64,000 nt of DNA from Apodemus sylvaticus. Lineage: Eukaryota > Chordata > Mammalia > Rodentia > Muridae. Shown here piece after piece: positions 10,740 through 22,831 of this stretch (position 1 is the first letter of the stretch; each line of letters begins with the position of its first letter). The notes under the pieces are model-generated. The model had not been told where the DNA came from. It made no database searches and saw only the letters and a program-made list of their open reading frames with translations. Location of the stretch: contig NC_067495.1 in the NCBI RefSeq assembly GCF_947179515.1, positions 139,344,596 to 139,408,595 of the forward strand, in the 5' to 3' direction. The position numbers and the translations under genes were made by a program.

Positions 10740-11823
10740 CTGGGGTGTAGTTTCCCTCGTTATGTTTTTATTTTCTACCCATTATCCTTTGTAGAGCTGG
10801 GTTTGTGGAAAGCTATTGTGTAAGTTTGGTTTTGTCATGGAATGTCTTGTTTTCTCCATCTATGGTAATTGAGAGTTTTGCTGGGTATAATAGTCTGGGC
10901 TGGCATTTCTGTTCTCTTGGGGTCTGTTTGACATCTGCCTAGGATCTTCTAGATTTCACAGTCTTGGGTGAGATGTCTCATGTAATTCTGATAGCTCTGC
11001 CTTTATATGTTACTTGACATTTTTCCTTACTGCTTTTAATTTTCTTTTTTGTTTAGTGAATGTGGTGTTTTGATTATTATGTGCTAGGAGGACATTCTGT
11101 TCTGGTCTAGTTTGTTTGGAGTTCTGTAGGCTTCTTATATGTTCATGGGCTTCTCTTTCTTTAGATTAGGCAAGTTTTCTTCTATAATTTTCCTGAAGAT
11201 ATTTACTGACCCTTTAAGTTGTAAATCTTCACTCGTTTCTATACCTATAATGTCTAGGTTTGTTCTTCTCATTGTGCCCTGGATTTCCTGGATTCTTTGG
11301 GTTACAAGGTTTTTTCATTTTGCATTTTCTTTGACTGCTGAGACAATGCTTTCTATGGTATCTTCAGCACCTGAGATTCTTTCTCCTATCTCTTGTATTC
11401 CATTGTTGATGCTTACATCTATAACTCCTGATTTCTTTCTAAGATTTTCTATCTCAGGAGTTGTCTCTCTTTGTGACTTTTTTATTGTTTCCACTTCTTC
11501 CATTTTCAGATCCTGGATGGTTTTGTTAAGTTCCTTCACTTTTTTTGTTTGTGTTTTCCTGTATTTCTTTAAGGGATTTTTAAGTTTCCTCTTTAAGGGC
11601 TTCTGCCTGTTGGCCCATGTTCTCCTCTATTTCTTAAGGGAGTTATTTATGTCTTTCTTCAAGTACTTGATCAGCATCATGAGATGTGATTTTAAATCCA
11701 GATATTGCTTTTCCTGTATGTTGGGATAGCCAGGATTGGCTATTGTGGGAAAACTGGGTTTCTTATGGTACCATGTTGCCTTGGTTTCTGTTGGTAATAT
11801 TCTTGTGTTTGCCTTTTTCAATC
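10740..11823 (-). pseudogene. L1 ORF1 pseudogene
   Basis: Known role: ORF1p is the trimeric RNA-binding chaperone that packages L1 RNA. The start is recognised on the minus strand near 11823 as an N-terminus like xEKGKHKN.TNRNQ, with the ATG mutated. A region encoding E/K-rich coiled-coil sequence follows (11315-11539 is an open stretch of 74 codons). Length to about 10740 is close to the usual ~1.1 kb ORF1. Several in-frame stops and indels show it is dead. ORF1, a short gap, then ORF2 is the normal L1 order. The 196-codon open frame on the opposite strand (11139-11729) is a shadow. Confidence 0.78.
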
Positions 11824-12300
11824 TGGTTATCTCTGGTGTTAGCTGCTCTTGCTGCCTCTGACTGTGGCTTAACTTTCCTGCAAGCCTGTGTATCTGTACT
11901 CCTGGGTTTCCTATTCTTTCTGTGCACACAGGTATGAAGGCACTCCTTGGACACCAGCTTTCCTGTGGTGGTGTTTGTGTATGTAGCTCTGTGGCCCTGG
12001 ATCAGCTTTTTGCTCTCAGGCCTCTCCAAAGTCCTGGAAAGTTAGCTATCTCCATGCTCCACCTGTATATGGCACTCTGTGACAGAGGATGGTCCCCAAC
12101 CAGAGATAGAAACAGGAAGGCTCTTGCCTAAGTGTTCAGAATGTGGTCCTCTGAACATTAGGGCTGGTCTTACCTGTGCTCCCAGGCCTCTCTGCACTCC
12201 TGTGGAGAGACTAACTGCCATGAATGCAGAAGGTTCCCTAGAATGTATCTCTAGAAGAGTCTGCCCCAGCAGAAAGTATAGGTGGCAGAAGGAGCCTTAA
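11824..12300 (-). promoter_or_regulatory. L1 5'UTR remnant (internal promoter region)
   Basis: Immediately upstream of ORF1 on the minus strand lies GC-richer sequence: GGTTATCTCTGGTGTTAGC, CTGACTGTGGCTTAACTT and CACTCCTGTGGAGAG on the + strand. It resembles rodent L1 5'UTR. In an active element this region holds the pol II promoter. Here it sits on a dead element, so activity is doubtful. It is one of the few less AT-rich patches in the window. Confidence 0.6.
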
Positions 12301-13370
12301 TTCCAGCTTTAATCCATGAATATCTGATAAGATGCAAGAGGTTATTGCAAACCTCTTTTTTTCTGTTTAGACTTACTTTGTGATGGAGGATATGGTCAAT
12401 TTTATAGGAGATTACATGAGGATGAGCAGAATATATATTCTTTTGTGTTTAGGTGAAAGGTTATATAAAAACCTATTATATCCACCTGCTTCATAACATC
12501 TGTTAGTTTTATTATGTCTTTATTTTGTTTTGATGATAGGTGTCAATGGGGTATTGAAGATCTCCACTATTAATTGTTGGGTTGATTCTTGTTATTTTTG
12601 TTGTTTGAGGTGATATGTTTGTATGATTATTTCCTTTTGGGTTTGTTTTGAGATGATCAATTTCTTGGTTTTCATTGGGTGTATTTTCCCTCCTTGTGTT
12701 GGAATTTTTGTTTTAATATCCTCTATAGGACTGAGTTAGTAGAAAGATATTGTTTTAATTTGGTTTCATGATGGAATATCTTGGTTTCTCCATCTAGGGT
12801 GAGTGAATATTTTGCTGGGTGTAGTAGTTTGGGCTGATAACTGTGGTCTCTTAGTGTCTACAAGACATCTCTCCAGGCCATTATGGCTTTTAGAGTCTCT
12901 GTTGACACTATTAGGCATAATTCTGATAAGTCTGTCTTTATGTGGTACTTGGCCTTTATCCTTACTGTTTTTAAAATTCTTTCTTTGTACATTTATTGTT
13001 TTGATTATAATGTAGTTGGAGGGATTTCTTTTTCTGGTCTAATCTGTTAAATGTTCTGTAATTCTTTTTTATCTTTATAGCCATTACTTTTTTAGTTTAG
13101 GGAAAATTCCTTCTATGATACTGTTTAAGACATTTTCTGGGTCTTTTTGTGGGAATCATCTACTATTCCTGTAATTCACAGGTTTGGTCTCTTCATAGTG
13201 TTCCAATTTTCCTGGATATTTTAGGTTATATACATTTTAGATTTGGCATTTTCATTGAACAATATATTTGATTTTTCTATTGTATCTTTTATGCCTGGAA
13301 TTCTCTGTGCCATTTCTTTTATTCTGTTGATAATGGTTTTCTGACTTGTTGAAAGAAGAGTTTTACAGTG
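12301..13370 (-). mobile_element. Second, older L1: ORF2 5' part and ORF1 remnant
   Basis: The minus strand holds diverged ORF2 endonuclease sequence (about 12340-12610), then the ORF1/ORF2 junction and ORF1 body (to 13370). Shared landmarks with 10700-11700 are TTTCCCTCCTTGTG, ATCTTGGTTTCTCCATCTA, TTTTGCTGGGTGTAGTAG and TTTAGATTTGGCATTTTC. It is 5'-truncated inside ORF1. The same stretch of the same old subfamily is at 37600-39300. It abuts the 5'UTR of the neighbouring L1 at 12300 with no spacer. Confidence 0.7.
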
Positions 13371-14404
13371 CAAGTCCAATGAGTATCACTAAGAGACATC
13401 TCTATCTAGTAGTATATGGAACCAAAAGCACTGCTATTTTCTTTGAGGAATTTCATATATTAGTATCATCAGGATGGATGTAAATGATACTTAAGGTGTA
13501 GCGCAGGTCTCATATCTGACCTTACACATATAAAAAGTGAAAGACACCATCATGATGTCCATTCAGCATTGCATCTAACCAGGAAACTGAATGGATATTG
13601 TGATGGTGCCTAAGATAGGATGTAATTCCAAAGATGGGATGATTGCTTTGGTCAAGGAATTGCATACAAGAAAGGACAGTCTAAATCTATAATAAATCTT
13701 CTCAAGTAAGAAGCAAAAATCTTTCATAGGAAACTATTTTACCATACCCATTAGTTTTCACTGGTTTTCTATGATCCCTATTACCTTGAAGTGTTTGATT
13801 TGACAGAATAGTAGAACAGAATTTTGAAGATTATCATACTGAAACTTGTAGGTGGCCAATTAGTATTGCTGAGACAGAGATCTCCAGGTAATTATCATAG
13901 CATACATGTATCTTTTCTCTGGGTTTCTTTTGTAAGATTATATATATGTTTACCTCCAAGGTACTTCAGCTTCAATAGGAATGATGTTAACATCATGACA
14001 CACAATTGGATAATAAATTTATAATGGGGCCTCTTTGAGTTCAACATGTTTTTGAGTCAACAATACTCTTATAGTACCAAGTAGAACAATTGACTTGGGC
14101 CTTCAATGCAAATTAATTGTTCTTTATATGGAAAGTTGCAAGGAGAAAATTTGAAGGTGTGTTAAAAAGAGAATTTATTTTTAAACTAACAGAATTTTCA
14201 TGTGAAGATAAACAGATATTTTAATTTTATTTCTACCAATTAAGCATAACATTCAAATATAATCCCTTCAAGGATTAATCAAACATAGTAGGCTACTTTT
14301 ATAACTATGAACTGAAAACAATTTGTTCATTTTTAATATGTGTATATATGTGTTTGTTTTATATAAAATATTATATTAGTATACATTAAAAGATAATATT
14401 TTCT
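13371..14404. other. Intergenic sequence, nothing recognised
   Basis: No repeat family or gene was recognised. No open frame exceeds about 66 codons. Confidence 0.5.
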
Positions 14405-14680
14405 GACTGGACAAATAGCTTAGCAGTAGAGAGCAATTGGTGTTCATTTAGATGACAGGGTATTAACACTCATATAATGACTCAAAGTCCTTGAATTTTC
14501 TTTTTTTTTCTTTTCTTTTCTTTTCTTTTTTTCTTTATTTTTGAAAATTTATATTACAGGGGTCATCTGACACCCTTTTGGATTCCTTGAGCACTTCACA
14601 AAGTGGACTTACATAAATGCAGGCACTATCCATACACATACATATGTTTGTGTATAAAATGTAAAAATAAAGTAAAATTT
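14405..14680 (+). mobile_element. B2/B3-family SINE, interrupted by (TTTTC)n
   Basis: The tRNA-like head is at 14405-14440 (compare GGCTGGAGAGATGGCTCAG). The 3' body CAGGGGTCATCTGACACCC, TGCAGGCACTATCCATACAC and an AATAAAGT-type tail follow at 14558-14680. The middle is split by a pyrimidine tract at 14496-14550. SINEs of this class are pol III-transcribed and mobilised by L1. Confidence 0.7.
14496..14550. repeat. (TTTTC)n pyrimidine tract
   Basis: Imperfect TTTTC pentamers lie inside the SINE at a point where consensus B2/B3 has none. The tract therefore inserted or expanded after the SINE landed. Confidence 0.85.
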
Positions 14681-16090
14681 AAATGATACTGTGTTCTGGT
14701 CATCTTTTACTTGAATAGCACATTTTTACTTAATGTTTGCTTTTTTAAAATTAAATATGCTTGTCTCAAGTACTCAATTCTATATTAGATATAATTGTTC
14801 TCCATTAATATTTGTTTTTATATAAAGCTTTCTTCAACACCATCCTTGTCTACGTTTTCTCATTTGTTTTCAATGTTGTGTCTCCAGAAATATTTTTTGT
14901 ATGCCCTTTCTCCTAGTAACTGTTATATTGCTTTAAAACTAACTATAATTCGGTTTTAGTTACTTGCCTGTAATATTTTCAGGGATCAGAACTCCATGTT
15001 ATTCTTTATTTTTTTCTTAGAAGATGCTGAGTACTTATTGAACATTTAATAAAAAGAGGACATGTTTTCCAGACCTTCCTGTACTTGACATTTGCCTACT
15101 AGATATTTCTTGAAATACTCTTTTCCTTCAGTTTCCATAGCATATTTAAGTTCTGAGAGTTTTTTCTATAGTTTAGGACAATATTCAACAATATTCTACA
15201 GTATTTTTAAATTCTATAATACTCTACTATCTCCTTAAATGCTATCATGTTTAAGGGCCTGCCTTTTGCTTGATCCTTCCAGTGCTGAGCATCCCTAAAC
15301 AGTCCACCTGGGTCCTTTGATTTTTTTCTACCATCTATATAATAATGATTTCGAAGTAAGTAGCTCTATGTCATTTTTTAAGCACTATCATCATTACTCA
15401 AACATAATGGTGAATCAAAAAGTTGCTGGGAATAGGAAGAGAACAGTATTTTGTTACTGTAATTGGTTGGCTTTACTTTCATTTGACAATTATAAAAGAC
15501 CAACTTTATTTATTGTTAGCATCACAAGTTCCCTACATAATCTGAATGAAGTCATTGGCCATGCTCAAGCATGACAAATCTGACTGTCCCTACTTTAGCA
15601 TGTTCATTTGTCTACTGAATCTCTGTTGGAGTGTCTTAAGAATCCCGTACATTTAAAAATGTCTGAAGCTGCTTTATACCTCTGAACTGAAAACAATTCC
15701 TTCTTGTGTATTCTTCATTTTAGTGAGCTGTACTACTATCTACTAAGGATTTTAATACCAAGGCAGGCAACCAACTGAACAAACAAATAAAAAACAATCC
15801 AAAGAATTAAAAACAATTGCAATCTCAATATGGCATTAGATTTTTTTTTTTTTTACCTTTTCACATTTGAACAGTTATGGAGCTGATTCTCATTTCATTT
15901 AAAATAATAAAATTTTCTGATTATTTGCAATTTACTGTAACTTCATCCAGTATACTATAATCTTCCTGATGAATGATGTACTATAATTCACCTATATTTA
16001 GCACAGGATAATTTAAGTCACCCTTGCACAACCCCCTCTGTAGTATGCTTATCGGTTTGTTTTTCCTTTGTATTCTAATTTATGCCATAC
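14681..16090. other. AT-rich intergenic sequence, nothing recognised
   Basis: No repeat family or gene was recognised. A T12 run lies near 15841-15855. Confidence 0.5.
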
Positions 16091-16097
16091 AAGTAAT

Positions 16098-16190
16098 TTG
16101 TGTGAATTGTATTCAGACTGGCCTCAAACTCATGATCTTTCTACCTTCCTTCTGCATCTCTTACAAGCATGTACCACCTCAACAGGCTTT
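16098..16190 (-). mobile_element. B1-related (PB1-like) SINE monomer
   Basis: CAGACTGGCCTCAAACTCATG and TCTTACAAGCATGTACCACC are the complement of the 7SL-derived B1/Alu core in the correct order and spacing. Only about 90 bp remain, and divergence is high, as expected for an early monomer. Confidence 0.7.
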
Positions 16191-16850
16191 GTTCAGATTA
16201 TGTAAACACACTATATAAACAGGGCTGGTGTTAATCTCAGTTACTATTTTTTAACTCTACTAATCTGCAGTGTTATTAAGAAGTCTTTACTAAATATTAA
16301 TTGAATGGTATAGTAATAAAATATATACAATATATCAAAAGAGATACTAAGAAAGGACATGAATATCTCTTCTGATTTGTTAAGTTTGCAAAAAAAGATT
16401 TAATTGTTTAAAGAAAAATAACCTTATCAGAGTTGGATAGATAAATAATAGAAAAAAATCCTTGAGGAGATAGAATGGTAACTAGATACTGAACAAATGT
16501 AGACCTGTATGTTAAACTGCCAAAGAAGACATATCACTATGAGATGTAGCACAAACCTCTAAAGCTCAATTCACTTAAAATGGAATACATGATTTGTGTC
16601 AAGACAGAAGAATCCCAAAAGCAAGAAAAAGGTAAGAATTTTATGAACTCCAGAATAATGCAGTAAAATTGGCACATTGTCAATTTAAGTGCCCAGTTGG
16701 AAATGAGTGGTTACTCACAATTTCTCATTTTTCTTAGCTTCTATAATTATTATATTGACCTTCCCCCTTGCACTTACATATTATATTCCTCAGTTTAAAA
16801 TTCTTTGTTTACCTCTGTACTTCAAATTTAAATAGGATTATTTGAGTCTC
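16191..16850. other. Intergenic sequence, nothing recognised
   Basis: No feature was recognised apart from short A-rich runs. Confidence 0.5.
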
Positions 16851-17200
16851 AGGAGTTCAACTTCTTGATTTCTTTGTATATAATGGATATGAGCCCTCTA
16901 TCTAATGTAGGATTGGCCAAGATCTTTTCCCAATCTGTTGGATGCCATTTTTTCCTATTGACATTGTCCTTTGCATTACATAAGCTTTGCAATTTTATGA
17001 GATCCCATTCATTGATTCTTCATCTTAGAGTTTAAGCCATTGGTATTCTGTTCAGGAAATTTTCACATTTCCCACAGAGTTTGAGGCTCTTACCCACTTT
17101 CATCTCAATAAGCTTCAGTGTATCTGGTTTTATATGGAGGTCCTTGATCCACTTGGACTTGACCATTGTACAAGGTGATAAGAATGGGTCTTATACATAT
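16851..17200 (-). pseudogene. L1 ORF2 C-terminal region fragment
   Basis: The complement of ORF2 is clear: TCTTTGTATATAATGGATAT, AATTTTATGAGATCCCATT and TGGTTTTATATGGAGGTCC. The same blocks appear in better-preserved form at 23720-24010. No 3'UTR is attached. There are numerous stops, so this is an old isolated scrap. Confidence 0.8.
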
Positions 17201-17829
17201 CAAGAAATATCATCACTTAAACTTGGGCATTTTCATAATTTATGTGTTCATTAGACTACTAATTATATACAGCTTTTTTGATACACATATACACATTCAG
17301 TAAAAGGAGGATGAAGGAGAAAGAAGAATACAGAGAAAAGACTTATGGAATGAGATCCCAAGTCCTGAACTTCAACCAATCAGTTTCCTAGGGCAATTTT
17401 CAGTACATCATCCACAGTTTTCAAATTGTCCCATTTGTCTGCTTGTCATCAGACTACAGTGGATGTCACTAAGTCCCTTCAGAAAAGCCAGTATGTTTAT
17501 TACCTACTTGATTCATGAGTATACCTTGTACTCAGAAGTTTGTTTTCCAGAAGTACTACCAAAGAGTCAAGACTTCAGTCAAAATATCATTATCAAATCT
17601 TGATTTTTGTTAGTCTCTAACCTAGTTCCAGATATAATATGATTATTTGCATTTTTACAAATGCCAGTTTTCCATAGAGATGCCTCAAAAATTAAGATTA
17701 CATGTAGAGGTTCTGCAAAGAACTTCCTTTTCTTACCTAGCACCAACTGAGACAGGTCACAATTCCCTGTAACTCAAGTTCTAGATAATGATGGCTTTTT
17801 ATGGACTCCAAGTGCACCTGCACATATAT

Positions 17830-17835
<6 letters not shown>
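17201..17835. other. Intergenic sequence, nothing recognised
   Basis: No repeat family or gene was recognised. Confidence 0.5.

Positions 17836-17861
<26 letters not shown>
17836..17861. repeat. (TA)n microsatellite
   Basis: About 13 perfect TA units within an alternating purine/pyrimidine patch. Confidence 0.93.
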
Positions 17862-17867
<6 letters not shown>

Positions 17868-18332
17868 GGTTAACGTAAGTCTATTAAAATATAGAATGAA
17901 GTTGAAAGTATCATAACATTCATTTATTTTCTCTGAAGTTCATCTACTTATTGTAAAATCAGGAGAAATAAATAGGAAAAATAAATAATACATTTTAAAT
18001 AAGCAAAAATATGTGTCCCATATTAGGGATTTAAAAAAGCAAATACACGTAATTTGTCTGATAAACTATTATTCTAAAATATATTAAGAATTTTGTTATA
18101 TTCTGTTTTACAAGACAGTATCTATGAATCTTAAAAAATTAAAGTATTGTTTCAGAGTTACAAAGTTTCTATGGACTACATTCAGGGAAACAGTCTCATT
18201 TTATCCTCACCAGGATCTGGGTTTATTTTCCTAAAAACCAAACAAATGAACAATCTCTTTCTTCCATATTTCCCATCAAAAATAGTCATGCCCAAGCTCA
18301 TAGTCCATGAATGTCCTGCAGTACCATGTAAC

Positions 18333-18334
<2 letters not shown>

Positions 18335-18381
<47 letters not shown>

Positions 18382-18403
18382 AAGAGAGAGAAGGAGAGAG
18401 AGA
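18335..18403. repeat. Compound (AC)n(AG)n microsatellite
   Basis: AC dinucleotides (18335-18365) pass directly into AG dinucleotides with a few AAAG/AAGG interruptions (18366-18403). The same compound type, longer and purer, is at 45992-46103. Confidence 0.95.
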
Positions 18404-18491
18404 TCTTATTGAGAAACACTTTTACCACACTTTCTAAAAGGTACATAGAGAGTTATAGGATATCTGATCATACTGTGAATTCTAATCATAC

Positions 18492-19001
18492 TGGGTAAAC
18501 ATGTCTCTACTTATGGTATGGCTCAGCCTTAGGACACACCTTTAATCCAAGGACATTGCAGAATATTTGATCACATTACAAGAGTATGTTCTAGAAAAAG
18601 CCTGTTTCTAGTTGTGGTATGGCTTAGCCCTAGTACATACCTTTAATCCTAGAGCTTTCTATTTATGGTAAACAAAGTTAAATAAAGTCAACAATAGGGC
18701 AAGTGGCAGAGCAAGCAACCAGTTGATAGGAAGTAAACAAAAGAAAAAACAGATAATTGGAGTAAGTCAAGAGGAAAAATAGAGAGAAACACTGGGAATA
18801 GAAAGGAGGGGCATTCAATTTGAAAGGGATTTTAAGACAATAAGAATGAGCTTCTTCCTTCTGAGTCATCAGGTGAGGATGAATATTCACTGGGTGCTTT
18901 CCCTGATTGTCTGAACTAGTAGATTTTCCCCTTAGCATCTACCTCTTGAGCCGTCATTTGATAAAATTAAAAGATTGGTATTTTGTTTTTAAAACAACAG
19001 A
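18492..19001 (+). mobile_element. Possible solo LTR of an old rodent ERV
   Basis: The stretch is ~510 bp, begins TGGGTAAAC and ends AAAACAACA, close to the TG...CA form of LTRs. Two related units lie at 18505-18550 and 18605-18650. Each has a GGTATGGCT.AGCC core followed by ACCTTTAATCC. Near the right end, CTTTCCCTGATTGTCTGAAC, CAGCATCTACCTC-like sequence and an ATTAAA polyadenylation-like signal (about 18966) resemble the 3' part of rodent LTRs. No internal retroviral genes and no clear TSD were seen. The family is not assigned; an RMER-type element is my guess. Confidence 0.4.
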
Positions 19002-19950
19002 GTTTAACTACATTGCCCAAGATGTCAATGACAGTAAGGGGTGAAGCTGAAAACACAAAGCTGGTGTGTACACTCATATAAATGAATGGTATGCTTCTGC
19101 CTATACGAATTATTTCCACATGCTTTCTTGGTTTGATTTCATATCTATCTTTGTAATTATTATATTTTTATTGTATTCTGAATCAGGCATAGCCTTAGAC
19201 CTAATTATAATAAGTTGAGGCCTCAAGTAAAAACAGATTATTATTCTAAGAGCTTTATTTCTCATTGTTATATTATGCACACATCGATATCTTTTATATG
19301 TATATATGTACATTCATGCAAAAGTGCATGACTATTGCTTCAGTATTACATATTTTGTAAATGATTAGTATTGTTTGTATCTATGTAGTACTAACTTCAT
19401 TTATATGTATATGTACATGCACTATATTTCCCTCTATAAACAACAAATATATTGTCATCATGGAAATGCAGTTTACAGTCCAAAGAATGGAAATAAACAT
19501 GTTTTCCCGAACAATATAGATACCCAGGAGATTAAAGGAAAAAAAGACAGAAACACAGCAGTTATATTCTCAGAGATTCACTTTCTGAGATAGAATGGAT
19601 GTTACTTAAGTAACAGATAAATGGGAGTTACTTGTTTTTCTTCTTGAGCCATTGTGTGAACTTGATATCAGTATAGATAAGCAGATATCTCACTGCATTG
19701 TTAAATCATAAAATATAAAGAACTAATAGTCTTCTTAAAATTGACCATCTATTGCAAGGTTATATTCTATGGATTACTAGAAGTAGGCTCAGAGTATTTA
19801 TATGAAGCATCTCAAGTCACTGGATCTTATATAAATAATCATCAGGGTGTCCTTATCGATAAGTGAAAATATATGCTTTTATTTTTTCCTTTTTGTGTTT
19901 TCATATTTTTGATATAAACATGTATATATTATACATACATATACAATGTA
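19002..19950. other. AT-rich intergenic sequence, nothing recognised
   Basis: Alternating TATATG/ACATAC stretches occur around 19290-19320 and 19925-19950. No gene was recognised. Confidence 0.5.
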
Positions 19951-19956
19951 GTATAG

Positions 19957-20545
19957 TCCTTTTTTTCTCTTTCTCTCTTTTTTTAGCACTTTGCAGTCCA
20001 GGTCTTTATTTCTTTATGTACATTAGACCATGAATTCATATGGAATTAACTCCAGCAGCTGAGCCTCCTTTCTATTAGTCCTCATAAAGTATCCTTCTCT
20101 GGCTGGTGCAGCCTGGCACTTCAGCAGAACTCAGGTGCCCTTCTCTTTGGCTTCCTTTTTGCCTGATCAGTCTGTTTCACTGGCTTTAGGGAGCTGTTTC
20201 TGCTTTTCAAGTGCTTGATCTGCTCAGTTCACATATTGATCCTCTTGCTGGAATCTTGCCCTTAACTTGCTTGTTTACCATGATGCCCAGGGCATGTTAG
20301 GTGACACTGTAGACTCTTCTGGTTTTGCTGAGGCAACACTTATGGGGATTCCTCTTTGAACTGTGCCAATTCACTTAATGTCTATAATATTACCCTTGTT
20401 ATAGATTTGCATGTATAATGCCAAAGGAACAATTCCATGTTTCCTAAAAGGTCTAGAGAACACATAGTGAGTGCCCTGCCTCTTTCTTTTTGTGTTGGTC
20501 ACTTTGGAAAGTTATTGGAAGATGGCTGCCAAGGCTGCAAAGCTC
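19957..20545 (-). pseudogene. Rpl21-ps: RPL21 processed pseudogene (ribosomal protein eL21)
   Basis: This is a retrocopy of the mRNA for large-subunit ribosomal protein L21 (160 residues in mammals). On the minus strand the coding region runs from 20502 to the stop at 20023-20025. Recognisable residues are VTNTKRKRQGT at the start, FSRPFRKHG, IYNKGNIIDIK and LIPYEFMV at the end. The 5'UTR with GCCATCTTCCAATAAC just upstream (20503-20545) and the 3'UTR with AATAAAG then AGCACTTTGC-complement (19985-20022) are kept. A degenerate A-rich tail lies at 19957-19984 (T-rich on +). There are no introns. Lesions: start ATG is GTG, glycine codon 44 is TGA (20371-20373), later stops (including at the VQLK region tryptophan), and frameshifts in the middle. 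It is dead as a protein. L1 enzymes presumably made it. Confidence 0.92.
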
Positions 20546-22817
20546 CTTCTTTCTTCTTTATTTCTCTTTTCTAGTCTTTCTTTCATTAAACTTTCAAAAC
20601 ACACTTATTAGAACTCCAGAAGTTGAGCGACACATTCAGAGCGTGCACATGCAGAAGCTAGTTATCTCCTCACATTATTCTGCTTGAAAGATCAGGAAAG
20701 GAAAAGTAAAAGTACCCAAATGCATTCACAGATTAAGTAATCTAGAGTCTGTGAATTAAGGAAGCCACATGTTTGGAGCCCTATGATGAAAATTGTGTGT
20801 TCTTGTTATCTCAAGATAGTGTCACAGTTGGAGTTAATTACCTAAAGAGCCCTGCACAGAATCCATGTAGCAGTGTCATGCTTCTCTTCTACACTACAGC
20901 AGTGGAATTATAACATAAAATAAGTCTTTGTGTTTACTCTAATGAGCTTGTCTCTCAGTTTTACTAGTGACATGAAAACTAATAGCAGGGTCAATACAAT
21001 GCCTCTATTGCAATTATCACGCCACTTCTCCTCTCTTCCTATATTCTTCTCATGTAACATTTTAATGTAGTTCTGCTCAAGTCAATTCAATTTATCAGGA
21101 GGCAAGAGGCATGAAACAGGGCTGATTTGCTTTGGATCTTCTTACAAGTAAACTGGAAAACTCAATTTTCAAGTTGAGTTTTCAATGACATTCACATGGG
21201 AAGAAGGATAACTGATTTAAGGAATGCCGATATTTACCAATGTTTAAATATGATCCAGATACAAGGGGGAAACCTCTTGTTTCTCTTCAGGCTTAGCCAT
21301 TACAAAATCATTTTATGGTTTGGATCTATAATATAATAACACATTTCTGCCTTGGGGGCGTAAAATGAGAAGACATATGGGATACCCTCCAGTGCAGTTG
21401 TGCAGTCACAGTATAGATGTCCAGGAAGACTTGTGGTACTGGGTATCTTTTACTACAAGAAAATATATCTTAGTTTATCTCCTTTTAAGTATCATCTTCC
21501 TAAAATTGGATATCCCTTTAGTGTAAGCTCTAGGCTGATTCTGTTTACTCACCCCACTTTTAACTCTTGAACTTTTCTTTCTTTACAAAATAAAGGCTCT
21601 ATTTTCAATTTTCCACTCACATCACAGCACAAGGTTGCCTTCTGGGTAGAGAAAATGGCTAAAGCACTAAAGACAGGTACACGCTAAAATGATATTAGTG
21701 ACTGTTGACAATGCAAATCAGATTTTCATTAGATTATATATTCCTTGTCAGTCTCGAGGATTCTGTGCTTTTTAGCTTTATCATATTGAGTGGAACCGCA
21801 AGTCATATAACAGATAATAAACCTTTATAATATCTAAGGAGTAGGTCAAAAGAGTGAAAGGTATTACTAAAAAACAGCTATTCAATTTTATAATGTACAA
21901 ATAAAAGCAAAGAAATTATCCAAAGTGCACATGTGAACCCAAAATAAAGAACTTGGATGACTAATGAACTTAGTTCTAGCAAAACTAATATTTCCTTAAG
22001 GAAATCTAGACTCATTCAAAAACTTATTTATTTCTAACTCATTAAAATGCATTTTGCAGGAATTAATTTTGTTGCATATTTTATTCGAATGTATAATTAG
22101 TTTTATATAACCAACTCTATCTTCTTGAATAAGTGTAAAACAAAACTCTACCATAAATAATATTTTTATCTCAAAACAAATTATATATACTTAAAAATTT
22201 TAAATAAACATGTAATATATGTTCCACTCTAAATTATGTTTTATGAAATAAATAAAATTTGATGCTCAATAAATAACTTAAAATAGGTTGCATGTATACA
22301 AAATCCTGCAAGGAAAGTTTTATGAGTTATAATTCAAGAAGGAACAATGTTAAATTTTAGACAGTTTAATAGTATTATTCATGTAATTTTTAATGGATAA
22401 TGGAGTGTATTCAGCTTTTTTGAGATATATCATACATCAAAAAGGATATTGTAATACTTTATTTGATTAAAATTTACTTTTTGGATCTTGTTCTAAATTA
22501 TGCCTCCTGTTTCAATTTAAATGCAGAACAAAAATTTATGCATTCATTTTATATGCATGACAAAGACTTTTTTGGTAAAATAATTTCAATAAAATAATAC
22601 ATTTTATTAAATAAAATTAATTTAATAAAAAATAAGTTAAAGTAGCAGTTTCAAAATTTGTATATGCCACTGAACTCCCATGCAGTTAGAATGGCAGTTT
22701 GAAGTTAACTTTTGTGATGTTCTTTGATCCTGCTTCAGCTAAAGTCCATAGAAAGTATTTTAAAGTTTTATTTTTTTTAGTGTTGTTTCTTTTAGTTAAC
22801 AGTTTCTCATAGAGTAT
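20546..22817. other. AT-rich intergenic sequence, nothing recognised
   Basis: About 2.3 kb with no recognised repeat, exon or RNA gene. It becomes very AT-rich from 22060 to 22640. It is the target region for the L1 at 22832. Confidence 0.55.
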
Positions 22818-22831
22818 GATCACACTCTTTT
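22818..22831. repeat. Left TSD of the 22832-25341 L1
   Basis: GATCACACTCTTTT at 22818-22831 is repeated exactly at 25342-25355. It runs into the T-rich (antisense poly-A) end of the L1, as expected for insertion by target-primed reverse transcription at a TTTT/A-like site. Confidence 0.93.

Noticed and set aside
11139..11729. 196-codon open frame on the + strand
   Set aside because: It lies antisense to the L1 ORF1 pseudogene and follows its low-complexity codons. There is no independent protein signature.
14405..14440. tRNA gene
   Set aside because: The tRNA-like block is the head of a B2/B3 SINE. No cloverleaf with an anticodon arm can be drawn, and the SINE body follows.
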